From assembly GCF_030733745.1 (NCBI RefSeq), contig NZ_JASHIK010000018.1, positions 1 through 64,000 of the forward strand: a stretch of 64,000 bases of DNA, in the 5' to 3' direction. Both the position numbers and the translations under genes were made by a program. The notes under the pieces were generated by a model that made no database searches, had not been told where the DNA came from, and saw only the letters and a list, made by a program, of their open reading frames with translations. The stretch's first letter is position 1; every line of letters begins with the position of its first letter. Shown here piece by piece: positions 8,778 through 17,752 of this stretch. This stretch comes from Stappia sp. MMSF_3263. Lineage in GTDB: Bacteria > Pseudomonadota > Alphaproteobacteria > Rhizobiales > Stappiaceae.

Positions 8778-9398
8778 ATGTCCGCGGTTCCGAAAATCAT
8801 CGAGCAGGCGAGAGCCGCCAGGCTTGTCGAGCGGCTGGGCGGGCGTTCCATCGTGCTGGTCGGCATCATGGGCTGCGGAAAGTCCAGCGTCGGACGCAGG
8901 TTGTCGCAAGCGCTCGACCTCTCCTTCGTCGATGCCGACACCGAGATCGAGGCGGCCGCGAACCTCACGATCCCGGAGATTTTCGAACAGCACGGCGAAC
9001 CCTATTTCCGCGCCGGGGAACAGCGTGTCATCGCCCGCCTGCTGAAGAGCGGGCCGCAGGTGCTCGCCACCGGCGGGGGGGCCTACATGAGCGCGGAAAC
9101 ACGCGACGAGATCCGGGCCGCCGGCATCGCCGTCTGGCTGCGCGCCGAGCTTGGCCTGATCATGAGCCGGGTGCGCCGCAAGCCGACCCGGCCGCTGCTC
9201 AACGCCCCGGACCCGGAGGCGGTCCTGCGCAAGCTGTTGGCCGACCGCGAGCCCTTCTATGCCCTGGCCGATGTCGCCATCTGGTCACGCGACGTGCCGC
9301 ATGAAGCCGTCGTCGTCGACATTGTCGAGGCGCTGGAGCAACATCTCGGCGTCGCCGCAGAACCCGCCAAGGCCCCCGCCGGAGCCGAAACGCCATGA
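8778..9398 (+). CDS. aroK: Shikimate kinase
   Basis: Phosphorylates shikimate to shikimate 3-phosphate with ATP. The 206 aa protein has the P-loop GIMGCGKSS (29-37), the shikimate-binding DADTEIE segment, GGGAYM after the central strand, and RPLL in the lid region. The 20-residue N-terminal extension before the P-loop strand is common in alphaproteobacterial forms. GGGGAG lies 11 bases before the ATG. Its stop overlaps the aroB start (ATGA), forming the usual aroK-aroB pair. Confidence 0.93.
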   Translation: MSAVPKIIEQARAARLVERLGGRSIVLVGIMGCGKSSVGRRLSQALDLSFVDADTEIEAAANLTIPEIFEQHGEPYFRAGEQRVIARLLKSGPQVLATGGGAYMSAETRDEIRAAGIAVWLRAELGLIMSRVRRKPTRPLLNAPDPEAVLRKLLADREPFYALADVAIWSRDVPHEAVVVDIVEALEQHLGVAAEPAKAPAGAETP

Positions 9399-10564
9399 CC
9401 GCAAGGGATCCGATGACACAGGCTGCAGACCCGCATACAGACGACATCGCCGCGCAGCGGGTCGCCGTCGATCTCGGAACCCGGTCCTACGACATCCTGA
9501 TCGGTCGCGACCTGCTGCCGGGCGCCGGCGCACGCATCGCGCAGGTTCTGCCCGGCGCCCGCGTCGCCATCGTCACCGACGAGACCGTCGCCGGCCATCA
9601 CCTTTCCACCCTGCAGGACTCGCTGGAAGCGGCCGGCATCGGCTTCGTCTCGATCCTGCTGCCGCCCGGCGAGGCGAGCAAGCGCTTCGATGTCTTCGAG
9701 ACCGTTTGCGACCGGGTGCTCGAAGCGCGGCTCGAGCGCGGCGACGCGATTGTCGCGCTTGGCGGCGGCGTCGTCGGCGACCTCGCAGGTTTCGTTGCCG
9801 CCAGCGTGCGGCGCGGCATGCCGTTCCTGCAGATACCGACAAGCCTGCTCGCCCAGGTGGACAGTTCCGTCGGCGGCAAGACCGGCATCAACGTGCGCCA
9901 CGGCAAGAACCTGATCGGCGCCTTCCACCAGCCCCTGCTGGTGCTCGCCGACACCTCCGTGCTCGACACGCTCAGCCCGCGCGAGTTCCGCGCCGGCTAC
10001 GCGGAAGTCGTCAAATACGGCCTGCTTGGCGATGCTCCCTTTTTCGCCTGGCTCGAGGCCAGCCACCAGGCGATCTTTGCCGGCGGCACCGAGCGCGAGG
10101 AGGCGATTGCCGCCGCCTGCCGGGCCAAGGCGCGCGTTGTTGCGGCCGACGAGTTCGAGGCCGGCGAGCGGGCCCTGCTCAATCTCGGCCACACGTTCGG
10201 CCACGCACTGGAGGCCGTCGTCGCCTATGACGGCACCCGACTGGTGCATGGCGAGGGCGTTGCCATCGGCATGCGGCTCGCCTTCGACTTCTCCAGGACA
10301 CTGGGCCTTTGTGGCGTCGATGATTGCGCCCGCGTGGCGGCGCATCTTGCCGCCGTCGGGCTGCCGACCCATATCGGGGATATCCCCGGACAAATGCCGC
10401 CGGCCGACACGTTTCTGGATATCATGGCGCAGGATAAGAAGGTGAGCCGCGGCGCCCTGACCTTCGTTCTGGTGCGTGGTATCGGCGAGGCCTATGTCGA
10501 ACGTGGCGTCGATCCGGCGCGGCTGCACGGCTTCCTGACCGACGAACTGGCACGGGGCGCCTGA
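9395..10564 (+). CDS. aroB: 3-dehydroquinate synthase
   Basis: Second enzyme of the shikimate pathway, converting DAHP to 3-dehydroquinate with NAD+ and a divalent metal. The 389 aa protein contains the NAD-binding GGGVVGDLAGF segment, PTSLLAQVDSSVGGKTGIN, the metal-binding residues in EVVKYGLL, GHTFGHALE, and HGEGVAIGM, and the late DKK motif. The first 25 residues are extra compared with E. coli AroB. It starts inside the aroK stop (ATGA), so the two are coupled. Confidence 0.95.
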   Translation: MTARDPMTQAADPHTDDIAAQRVAVDLGTRSYDILIGRDLLPGAGARIAQVLPGARVAIVTDETVAGHHLSTLQDSLEAAGIGFVSILLPPGEASKRFDVFETVCDRVLEARLERGDAIVALGGGVVGDLAGFVAASVRRGMPFLQIPTSLLAQVDSSVGGKTGINVRHGKNLIGAFHQPLLVLADTSVLDTLSPREFRAGYAEVVKYGLLGDAPFFAWLEASHQAIFAGGTEREEAIAAACRAKARVVAADEFEAGERALLNLGHTFGHALEAVVAYDGTRLVHGEGVAIGMRLAFDFSRTLGLCGVDDCARVAAHLAAVGLPTHIGDIPGQMPPADTFLDIMAQDKKVSRGALTFVLVRGIGEAYVERGVDPARLHGFLTDELARGA

Positions 10565-10704
10565 CGAACCCGAAGCGGCCCGTCGTCCTCCCGGACGGAC
10601 TGGGCAAGGACTTGGCCGGGTGGCCCGGTTTTCTGATTTACCGCGTTTTCGCAAGGCGGGCCGACCTCGCCATGCCGGAAAATGCCGACCAAGCGAGACG
10701 ACAC

Positions 10705-12060
10705 ATGACTGATGCCAGCCTGTGGCTTTCCATCGTCGCGATCCTCGTGCTGCTGGCCATGTCCGGCTTCTTCTCAGGCTCCGAGACGGCGCTGACGGCG
10801 GCATCCCGCGCCCGGATGCTCCAGCTCGAGAAGGGCGGCGAACGCCGCGCCGGCGTCGTCGGCCGCCTGATTTCAGCGAAGGAGCGGCTGATCGGCGCTC
10901 TGCTGCTTGGCAACAACCTCGTCAACATCCTCGCCTCCGCGCTCGCGACCAGCGTCCTGCTGGACGTGTTCGGCGATGCCGGCGTGGTCTACGCGACGCT
11001 GGTGATGACCGCACTGGTGCTGATTTTCTCGGAAGTCCTGCCGAAGACCTGGGCGATCTCCAACCCGGACCGTTTCGCCATCGCCGTGTCGCCGGTCGTG
11101 CGCATCGTCGTCATCCTCTTCGCACCGGTGGTAATGGGTGTGGAGGTGATCGTCCGGGCGATCCTGCGGGTCTTCGGCGTCGACGTCTCGGAGAACCGCA
11201 ACGTGCTCTCGGCGCACGAGGAACTGCGCGGCACGGTCGACCTGCAGCATCTGGAAGGCGGGCTGGTCAAGGCGGAGCGCGACCGCATCGGCGGGCTGCT
11301 CGACCTTGCCGACCTGGAAGTCTCGGATGTCATGGTTCACCGCACCAAGATGAACACGCTGAACGCCGACGACGACCCGGAAAAGCTGATCCAGGAGGCG
11401 CTCGACAGCCCCCATACGCGGCTGCCGCTCTGGCGTGGGCAGACCGACAACTATATCGGCGTGCTGCATGCCAAGGACCTGCTGCGCGCGCTGGCAAGGG
11501 CCGGGGGCGACGCCAGCCGGCTCGACCTGGAGCAACTCGTCTCGCCGCCCTGGTTCGTGCCCGACACAACCAGCCTGCAGGACCAGCTCAACGCCTTTCT
11601 CAAGCGCAAGGCGCATTTCGCCCTGGTCATCGACGAGTATGGCGAGGTGATGGGCCTCGTCACGCTGGAGGACATTCTGGAGGAAATCGTCGGCGAGATT
11701 TCCGACGAGCATGATGTCGAACTCGCCGGCGTGCGCCCGCAGCCCGACGGCTCGATCATCGTCGACGGCAGCGTGCCGATCCGCGATCTCAACCGTGCGG
11801 TCGACTGGCGCCTGCCGGATGACGAGGCGACGACGATCGCCGGCCTTGTGATCCACGAGGCACAGATGATCCCCGAGGAACGCCAGGCCTTCACCTTCCA
11901 CGGCTATCGCTTCACGGTGCTCAAGCGGGAGAAGAACCGGGTGACGCGGCTGAAGATCACGCCCTTGTCGAAGGAAGTGGCCGGCTCCGTGAAATCGGCC
12001 ATCATCGCCGGGGCGACGCCATTGCCGCCACCGGCACCGACCGTGATGCCGGGCAACTGA
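10705..12060 (+). CDS. CNNM/CorC family transporter (hemolysin-like)
   Basis: Membrane protein, 451 aa, of the CNNM/CorC family linked to Mg2+ efflux or homeostasis. The N-terminal DUF21 domain (about 5-190) has several hydrophobic segments and the FFSGSETALTAAS and LGNNLVNI motifs. A CBS-domain pair follows (about 205-330, with RLPLW and FALVIDEYGEVMGLVTLED), then a CorC/HlyC C-terminal domain (about 345-430). The ATG at 10705 puts the first membrane segment at the N-terminus; an upstream in-frame ATG at 10672 has no better ribosome site. Despite the older hemolysin label there is no sign of a toxin. Confidence 0.85.
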   Translation: MTDASLWLSIVAILVLLAMSGFFSGSETALTAASRARMLQLEKGGERRAGVVGRLISAKERLIGALLLGNNLVNILASALATSVLLDVFGDAGVVYATLVMTALVLIFSEVLPKTWAISNPDRFAIAVSPVVRIVVILFAPVVMGVEVIVRAILRVFGVDVSENRNVLSAHEELRGTVDLQHLEGGLVKAERDRIGGLLDLADLEVSDVMVHRTKMNTLNADDDPEKLIQEALDSPHTRLPLWRGQTDNYIGVLHAKDLLRALARAGGDASRLDLEQLVSPPWFVPDTTSLQDQLNAFLKRKAHFALVIDEYGEVMGLVTLEDILEEIVGEISDEHDVELAGVRPQPDGSIIVDGSVPIRDLNRAVDWRLPDDEATTIAGLVIHEAQMIPEERQAFTFHGYRFTVLKREKNRVTRLKITPLSKEVAGSVKSAIIAGATPLPPPAPTVMPGN

Positions 12061-12069
12061 CTTCGCGCA

Positions 12070-12087
12070 GGCGGGCGGTTGCCCGCC
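12070..12087. terminator. Hairpin between convergent CNNM gene and bolA
   Basis: GGCGGGC, loop GGTT, GCCCGCC sits between the convergent stops at 12060 and 12095. The stem is strong, but the downstream tract is weak on both strands. Confidence 0.45.
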
Positions 12088-12094
12088 GCGCCTT

Positions 12095-12397
12095 TCAGGC
12101 GACCGACGCGCGCCCCCCGCCACGCGGATCGGGCTCGTCCGGAGCCCGCGCCTCAATCGCCAGCGCGTGGACGCCGGCCTCGAAAGCCGGCTTCAGACAG
12201 TCGTTGATCGCCCTGTGCCGGGCGACCCGGCTCATCCCGGAAAGCGCCGCGGCGACGATGCGGACACGGAAGTGGGTCTCGCCACCTTCGCGCCATCCGC
12301 CATGGCCACGATGGCGCTCCGATTCGTCGATCACCTCGAGGCTCGCCGGCGAGAACGCCTCCGTCAGCTGCCGCTCAATCTGTTGCTTGATGCTCAT
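12095..12397 (-). CDS. bolA: BolA family protein
   Basis: A 100 aa protein with the BolA fold: N-terminal helix IKQQIERQLTEAF, strand LEVIDES, the HRGHGG loop (part of the Fe-S/glutaredoxin interaction region), strand THFRVRIVA, and helix with RHRAINDCL. BolA proteins work with monothiol glutaredoxins in Fe-S handling and stress. The start at 12397 is preferred; 12406 is a second in-frame ATG. It is divergent from the J-domain gene, an arrangement I associate with Hyphomicrobiales upstream of cobS-cobT. Confidence 0.88.
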   Translation of the reverse strand: MSIKQQIERQLTEAFSPASLEVIDESERHRGHGGWREGGETHFRVRIVAAALSGMSRVARHRAINDCLKPAFEAGVHALAIEARAPDEPDPRGGGRASVA

Positions 12398-12531
12398 GCT
12401 TTCCATGTGACAGACTTTTTGCCCCCGTCAAGAGCTTGCCGAACCATGCAACGTCCCCCTATTTATGCGGATCACCTCGGCGCCTGCCGCGCTGTCATCG
12501 ACCGCGGCCAAAGGAAAATGGACCCAGACCG

Positions 12532-13146
12532 GTGACTTCGGACATTTTCGACCGGATCCGCATATCGCCGAAGCGTGCTCGCGCCGAGGAGGAGTTCGTG
12601 TGCGAGCAGGCCTGCGAATGGCGGGGCTGCGCCCAGGCGGGAACCCATCGCGCGCCCAAGGGCCGGCACGCGGACGGCCAGTACTATCACTTCTGCCTCG
12701 ACCACGTGCGCGAGTACAACAAGTCCTACAATTATTTTTCCGGCATGGACGACGACCAGACCCGCGCCTATCAGCGCGACGCGCTGACCGGTCACCGGCC
12801 GACCTGGAAGATGGGAGTCAATGCCAAGGCGGCCAACGGTGCGGCCTGGTCGGATACCGATCCGCAGCAGGCGGCCCGCGCCCGCGCGGAGGCCCGCGCC
12901 GGGCGGGGCAGGGCACGACCCTCGAGCAGCGGCGCGCGCGCGCCCAAGCTGAAGCAGCTCGAGGCACGGGCGTTCGACACGCTCGGCCTGCCGCATCAGG
13001 CCCGCGATGGCGAGATCAAGACGCGCTACAAGGAACTGGTCAAACGGCTCCATCCCGACGCCAATGGCGGCGACCGCTCGCTCGAGGACCGGCTGCGCGA
13101 GATCATCAATGCCTATTCGTTGCTGAAGAAAGCCGGCTTCTGTTAG
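12532..13146 (+). CDS. J-domain (DnaJ-like) protein
   Basis: A 204 aa protein with a C-terminal J-domain: helix II KTRYKELVKRL, the HPD motif (about residue 174) and helix III ending NAYSLLKKAGF. J-domains stimulate the ATPase of DnaK partners. The N-terminal half has cysteines in ACEWRGCAQAG, a conserved HFCLDHVREYN segment and a low-complexity Ala/Arg linker, matching the rhizobial subfamily found before cobS. The GTG at 12532 gives the family-typical IFDRIRI N-terminus, but no strong ribosome site is visible. The client is unknown; a chaperone role for cobaltochelatase is only a neighbourhood-based idea. Confidence 0.82.
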   Translation: MTSDIFDRIRISPKRARAEEEFVCEQACEWRGCAQAGTHRAPKGRHADGQYYHFCLDHVREYNKSYNYFSGMDDDQTRAYQRDALTGHRPTWKMGVNAKAANGAAWSDTDPQQAARARAEARAGRGRARPSSSGARAPKLKQLEARAFDTLGLPHQARDGEIKTRYKELVKRLHPDANGGDRSLEDRLREIINAYSLLKKAGFC

Positions 13147-13231
13147 ACGGGCTGCAGCCCACCGCGCCCGAACCGGGCTTGCAGCTTGGCGCCGATGCGT
13201 TATGACATCGGACGTCTCCCGAGTTTCCCGA

Positions 13232-13279
13232 CCGCAACCGGTTCGCCCGGTGACTGCGGTCTCCTGTCGCGGGGAGACC
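13232..13279 (+). other. Tandem hairpins in the cobS leader
   Basis: Two adjacent inverted repeats lie in the 296-base gap before cobS. The first is CCGCAACCGG paired with CCGGT and TGCGG across a 3-base bulge (13232-13259). The second is GGTCTCC paired with GGAGACC (13258-13279), so the two share two bases. They may end the J-domain transcript or structure the cobS leader. I do not find the B12-box expected of a cobalamin riboswitch. Confidence 0.35.
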
Positions 13280-13442
13280 CTTTCCCGGCGCGTTTTACGC
13301 CGACGCCGATCGCGACAAGGCGTTTTCACTTGGCCGGGCCGGGCTCTGGCAATAGGGTCTGGTTCGAAATCTCGTCCGCCAGCGCGGACGTAATCTGCAT
13401 GCGATCGCGGACCCCGTCGCCCGGCGGGCCAGCGGAGGACAA

Positions 13443-14429
13443 ATGACTGACACGACCCTGCCCGCCGACAACCTTCCCGACACCACCGTGTCGGTGCGCG
13501 AGACCTTCGGCATCGACAGCAACCTGACGGTTCCCGCCTACAAGGAGCCGAGCCCCCATACGCCGGACCTCGATCCCGACTATCTCTTCGACCGGCAGAC
13601 CACACTGGCGATCCTCGCCGGCTTCGCGCACAACCGCCGCGTCATGGTCACCGGCTATCACGGCACCGGCAAGTCGACCCATATCGAGCAGGTCGCCGCC
13701 CGGCTGAACTGGCCCTGCGTGCGCGTCAACCTGGACAGCCACATCTCCCGTATCGACCTGGTCGGCAAGGACGCCATCGTCATCCGCGACGGCCAGCAGA
13801 TCACCGAGTTCCGGGACGGTATCCTGCCCTGGGCACTGCAGAACAACATCGCGCTGGTCTTCGACGAGTACGATGCCGGCCGCCCGGACGTGATGTTCGT
13901 CATCCAGCGCGTGCTCGAGGTGTCCGGCCGCCTGACCCTTCTCGACCAGAACCGGGTGATCCGCCCGCATCCCGCCTTCCGTCTGTTCTCGACGACGAAC
14001 ACGGTCGGCCTGGGCGACACGTCCGGCCTCTATCACGGCACCCAGCAGATCAACCAGGGCCAGATGGACCGCTGGTCGATCGTCACCACGCTGAACTACC
14101 TGCCGCACGACAACGAGGTCGAGATCGTGCTGGCCAAGGCCAAGCAGTACCAGAACGAGGAAGGTCGCAAGACCGTTTCGCGCATGGTTCGCCTCGCCGA
14201 CATGACCCGCAACGCCTTCATCAATGGCGACCTGTCGACGGTGATGAGCCCGCGTACGGTGATCACCTGGGCGGAGAACGCGGAGATCTTCCAGGACCTG
14301 GGCTTTGCCTTCCGCGTCACCTTCCTCAACAAGTGCGACGAGATGGAGCGCACGCTGGTGGCCGAGTTCTACCAGCGCTGCTTCGGCGAGGAACTGCCCG
14401 AATCCGCCGCCAACGTGGTGATGAGCTGA
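13443..14429 (+). CDS. cobS: Aerobic cobaltochelatase subunit CobS
   Basis: AAA+ ATPase subunit, 328 aa, of the CobNST complex that inserts Co2+ into hydrogenobyrinic a,c-diamide in aerobic cobalamin synthesis. Walker A is GYHGTGKST (71-79). The Walker B region [13 protein letters not shown], sensor segment FRLFSTTNT and NTVGLGD are all family-typical. The N-terminus [12 protein letters not shown] is highly characteristic of CobS. It is followed 10 bases later by cobT. CobN is not in the window. Confidence 0.95.
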   Translation: MTDTTLPADNLPDTTVSVRETFGIDSNLTVPAYKEPSPHTPDLDPDYLFDRQTTLAILAGFAHNRRVMVTGYHGTGKSTHIEQVAARLNWPCVRVNLDSHISRIDLVGKDAIVIRDGQQITEFRDGILPWALQNNIALVFDEYDAGRPDVMFVIQRVLEVSGRLTLLDQNRVIRPHPAFRLFSTTNTVGLGDTSGLYHGTQQINQGQMDRWSIVTTLNYLPHDNEVEIVLAKAKQYQNEEGRKTVSRMVRLADMTRNAFINGDLSTVMSPRTVITWAENAEIFQDLGFAFRVTFLNKCDEMERTLVAEFYQRCFGEELPESAANVVMS

Positions 14430-14439
14430 TCGGGCCGAA

Positions 14440-16329
14440 ATGCGCAATCCGCCAACAGAAAAGAGCAAGCCGACGAGCGAGCCGCTGAAGCGGGCGATCG
14501 GCGACACGATGCGTGCCATCGCCGCCGATCCCGAGCTCGAGGTGCTCTTTTCCTCCGACCGCCCGTCGCTCTCCGGCCATACCGCCCGGTTGCCCGAACC
14601 CTCTCGCCGGCTCTCGGAAGGGGAGATCGCGGTCACCCGCGGCATCGCCGACGCAATGGCCTTGAAGCTGGCCTGCCACGATCCCGCGCTGCACCGCAAG
14701 CTGGTGCCGCAAAGCGAGACCGCGCGGGCCATCTTCGACGCCGTCGAGCAGGCGCGCTGCGAGGCCGTTGGCGCCAACCGCATGCCCGGTGTCGCCGACA
14801 ACCTGTCCGCCATGCTTGAGGAACGCTGCCGCAAGGCCGCCTATGCGGACGTGGCCAGCCGCGAGGACGCCCCGCTCGAGGAGGCGATCGCCTACATGGT
14901 GCGCGAACGGCTGACCGGCACGCCTGCACCGAAAAGCGCCGCGCCGATGATCGCCCAGTGGCGCGAATGGATCGAGGACAAGGCCGGGGGCGCGCTTGAC
15001 GATCTCGCCGGCCGGATCGAGGACCAGCAGGACTTCGCCCGCCATGTCCGCACCGTTCTCTCCTCGCTCGAGATGGACGAGGATTTCGGCCAGGAGAACG
15101 ACGAAGAGGACGACGGCGACGACGACAGCGAGGGCCGCAACGAACGCGGCGAAACCTCGGCCGAGGGCGAGGATGATGCCGGCGAGGAAGAGGGCGCCCC
15201 GCAGGAGATGGAGCGCTCCGGCGAGGAAATGGATGCCGGCGAGAGCGAAGGCCTCGAAGGCGACCTGCAAGAGCTTTCCGACGACGACAGCGCCGACCAG
15301 GCCGAGGAGCCGGGCGAAAGCCAGCGCCGCGAGCTGCCTTTCTCCAACCAGGCGCCGACCTCCGACTACAAGGTGTTTTCCACCCGCTTCGACGAGATGG
15401 TGCCGGCGGAAGAGCTCTGCGACACGGCCGAACTCGACCGGCTGCGCGGCCATCTCGACAAGCAGCTGGTCAACCTGCAGGGCGCGGTCGCACGCCTTGC
15501 CAACCGCCTGCAGCGCAAGCTGCTGGCGCAGCAGAACCGGTCCTGGTCCTTCGATCTGGAGGAAGGCCTGCTCGACACGGCCCGGCTGACGCGCGTCGTC
15601 ACCGACCCGATGCAGCCGCTCGCCTTCAAGCAGGAAAGCGACATCAACTTCCGCGACACGGTGGTGACGCTGCTGCTCGACAATTCCGGCTCGATGCGCG
15701 GCCGCCCGATCACCGTCGCGGCCACCTGCGCCGACATTCTGGCGCGCACGCTGGAGCGCTGCGGCGTCAAGGTCGAGATCCTCGGCTTCACGACGCGAGC
15801 CTGGAAGGGCGGGCAGTCGCGCGAGGCATGGCTCGCCGCCGGCAAGCCGGCCCAGCCGGGGCGGCTCAACGACCTGCGCCACATCATCTACAAGTCCGCC
15901 GACGCGCCCTGGCGCCGGGCGCGCCGCAATCTCGGCCTGATGATGCGCGAGGGGCTGCTGAAGGAGAACATCGACGGCGAGGCGCTCGACTGGGCCCACA
16001 AGCGCCTGCTCGGACGCCCCGAACAGCGGAAGATCCTGATGATGATCTCCGATGGCGCGCCGGTCGACGACTGCACCCTGTCGGTCAACCCGGGCAACTA
16101 TCTGGAACGGCACCTGCGCTACATCATCGAGGAGATCGAGACCCGCTCGCCGGTCGAACTGATCGCCATCGGCATCGGTCATGACGTGACCCGCTACTAC
16201 AGCCGCGCGGTCACCATCGTCGACGCCGAGGAACTGGCCGGCGCGATGACCGACCAGCTTGCCGACCTGTTCGACGACCATACGGCGATGCCCGCAAACC
16301 GACGCGGTCGCCGCCGGGCGACCCGCTAA
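14440..16329 (+). CDS. cobT: Aerobic cobaltochelatase subunit CobT
   Basis: Partner of CobS, 629 aa. The N-terminal helical domain is followed by a strongly acidic linker (about 214-304, rich in Glu/Asp). A C-terminal von Willebrand A-like domain carries the MIDAS motif DNSGSM (about residue 413), the ISDGAP motif and a [12 protein letters not shown] strand. This matches CobT, not the magnesium chelatase D subunit, because of the acid linker position and the CobS neighbour. It starts 10 bases after cobS, so the two are an operon. The next ORF starts only 4 bases after its stop. Confidence 0.95.
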   Translation: MRNPPTEKSKPTSEPLKRAIGDTMRAIAADPELEVLFSSDRPSLSGHTARLPEPSRRLSEGEIAVTRGIADAMALKLACHDPALHRKLVPQSETARAIFDAVEQARCEAVGANRMPGVADNLSAMLEERCRKAAYADVASREDAPLEEAIAYMVRERLTGTPAPKSAAPMIAQWREWIEDKAGGALDDLAGRIEDQQDFARHVRTVLSSLEMDEDFGQENDEEDDGDDDSEGRNERGETSAEGEDDAGEEEGAPQEMERSGEEMDAGESEGLEGDLQELSDDDSADQAEEPGESQRRELPFSNQAPTSDYKVFSTRFDEMVPAEELCDTAELDRLRGHLDKQLVNLQGAVARLANRLQRKLLAQQNRSWSFDLEEGLLDTARLTRVVTDPMQPLAFKQESDINFRDTVVTLLLDNSGSMRGRPITVAATCADILARTLERCGVKVEILGFTTRAWKGGQSREAWLAAGKPAQPGRLNDLRHIIYKSADAPWRRARRNLGLMMREGLLKENIDGEALDWAHKRLLGRPEQRKILMMISDGAPVDDCTLSVNPGNYLERHLRYIIEEIETRSPVELIAIGIGHDVTRYYSRAVTIVDAEELAGAMTDQLADLFDDHTAMPANRRGRRRATR

Positions 16330-16333
16330 GGCG

Positions 16334-17419
16334 ATGTCCCGTCCGCTTCCCCTGGCGGCCTGGCGCCGGCATCTCGCCGCCGGCGCCCTTGCCGTGGCCG
16401 CCGTGCTTGCCGCGACGCTGCCCGCACCCGTCCGCGCCGACATCCCGATCCAGTCGGTTACCATCCGCAGCAAGCTGATCGAGCATTTCCGCATCGGCCG
16501 CCCCGAACAGATCCGTTTCGGCGGCCTCACCTTCTTAGGCGGACTGGAGCTGCTTGCCGGCAACCGGCACATGGGCGGGCTCTCCGGACTGGTCGTCAGC
16601 CCGGACGGCGCCCGCATGGTGGCCGTCGCCGACAACGGCCTGTGGCTGACGGCGGAGATCGAAAGCGCGCCCGACGGGCGCCCTCTCGCCGTGACGGGCG
16701 CAACGGTCGCGCCCGTGCTCGGTCCGGGCGGACGGGCCCTGCTCGATCGCGGCCGCGGCGACGCGGAAGCGCTTGCCCTGCGCCTCGACGACGCCGGCAG
16801 CGGCGCGGGGACGCTTTTCGTCGCCACTGAGCGCGATCACAACATCTACGCCTTTGCCTGGCCACTCGACCCGACAACGGCGGGCACCGCGCTCGATCTG
16901 CCTGCCGGCATCAAGCAGCTTCGCCACAACAAGGCGATGGAAGCCGTCGCCTTCGCCAATTCCGGCCCGCTGCAGGGCAGCCTTCTTGTCATCGCCGAAC
17001 GCGGCCCCGGCTTCAATTCCGATCTGCCGGGCTTCCTGATCGGCGGCGCCACGCCCGGCACCTTCACCGTGGTCCGCCAGGATTCCTACGACGCCACCGA
17101 CGCAAGCTTCCTGCCTGATGGCGATCTTCTGCTGCTGGAGCGGCGCTTCACCCTGCGCCACGGCATCGGCATGCGATTGCGCCTGCTACCGGCCTCGGAA
17201 ATCCGCCCCAACGCGCTTGTGACCGGCCATGTGCTGATGGAGGCCGGCTTTTCCGAGCAGATCGACAACATGGAAGGCGTCTCGGTGCATGTGAACGCGG
17301 CGGGCGAAACCATCGTCACGCTGATCTCCGACGACAACCGCTCGATCCTGCAGCGCACGCTCCTGCTGCGCTTCCGTCTCGACGACAGCGGGCCCCCCGC
17401 CAGCGCCGACCGGCCGTGA
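16334..17419 (+). CDS. Secreted esterase-like activity of phytase family protein
   Basis: A 361 aa protein with an Arg-containing N-region and Sec signal peptide (hydrophobic about 14-31, probable cleavage after PVRA). The mature part looks like a beta-propeller of the phytase-like esterase family: GGLSGLVVSPDGARMVAVADNG, LLDRGRGDAEALAL, and NMEGVSVH near the C-terminus. The substrate is unknown. Rhizobial genomes often place this family next to cobT, and the 4-base gap suggests transcription with cobS-cobT without implying a cobalamin role. Confidence 0.75.
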   Translation: MSRPLPLAAWRRHLAAGALAVAAVLAATLPAPVRADIPIQSVTIRSKLIEHFRIGRPEQIRFGGLTFLGGLELLAGNRHMGGLSGLVVSPDGARMVAVADNGLWLTAEIESAPDGRPLAVTGATVAPVLGPGGRALLDRGRGDAEALALRLDDAGSGAGTLFVATERDHNIYAFAWPLDPTTAGTALDLPAGIKQLRHNKAMEAVAFANSGPLQGSLLVIAERGPGFNSDLPGFLIGGATPGTFTVVRQDSYDATDASFLPDGDLLLLERRFTLRHGIGMRLRLLPASEIRPNALVTGHVLMEAGFSEQIDNMEGVSVHVNAAGETIVTLISDDNRSILQRTLLLRFRLDDSGPPASADRP

Positions 17420-17752
17420 CGTCGGGTTTCGGACCGCTTGGCACCATCGCCATGTTGACATTGCACGCGCGTGGCGGCATCTAGTCTTCGTCCGCTGTGA
17501 TGGACAGCCGTTTAGGACCCTTGAAGGATCCCATGTCGAAGCCGCGTTTCGCCCTTGTTGCCCCGTTCACCGCGACGAAAGCCGCGAACGAAGGCATGCG
17601 CGCCGGCACGACGACAACGACCCGCAAAACGACCGCCTGACGGCCCTCTCGACCCGCGCTCCCCCGGGTTGGATGGGGGACCGGAAGAGCCTGAGGCTTC
17701 GCGCACAACGCGGCCCGGGCTTGCGGGGAGCGGCCAGAGAGGAATGAAACCA
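17420..17752. other. Gap before asd with one possible small ORF
   Basis: This 333-base gap holds no recognised gene. A possible 35-codon ORF runs from ATG 17533 to TGA 17640 on the plus strand, with AAGGA 4 bases upstream and a Thr/Arg-rich tail. It has no recognised relatives, so I list it only as a possibility. The asd ribosome site GAGAGG is at 17737-17742. Confidence 0.4.
17533..17640 (+). CDS. Possible 35-aa small ORF before asd
   Basis: ATG at 17533 with AAGGA 4 bases before it, TGA at 17640. The product is basic and rich in Thr, and ends RKTTA. No family is recognised. It may be a leader peptide, or chance; codon use gives no clear support. Confidence 0.2.
   Translation: MSKPRFALVAPFTATKAANEGMRAGTTTTTRKTTA

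Noticed and set aside
10705-12060. Hemolysin toxin
   Set aside because: The protein is a CNNM/CorC-type ion homeostasis protein; the hemolysin name is historical.
13232-13279. Cobalamin riboswitch before cobS
   Set aside because: Hairpins are present, but the B12-box and the usual core segments are not found, and the gene is a chelatase subunit in a position where relatives lack one as far as I recall.
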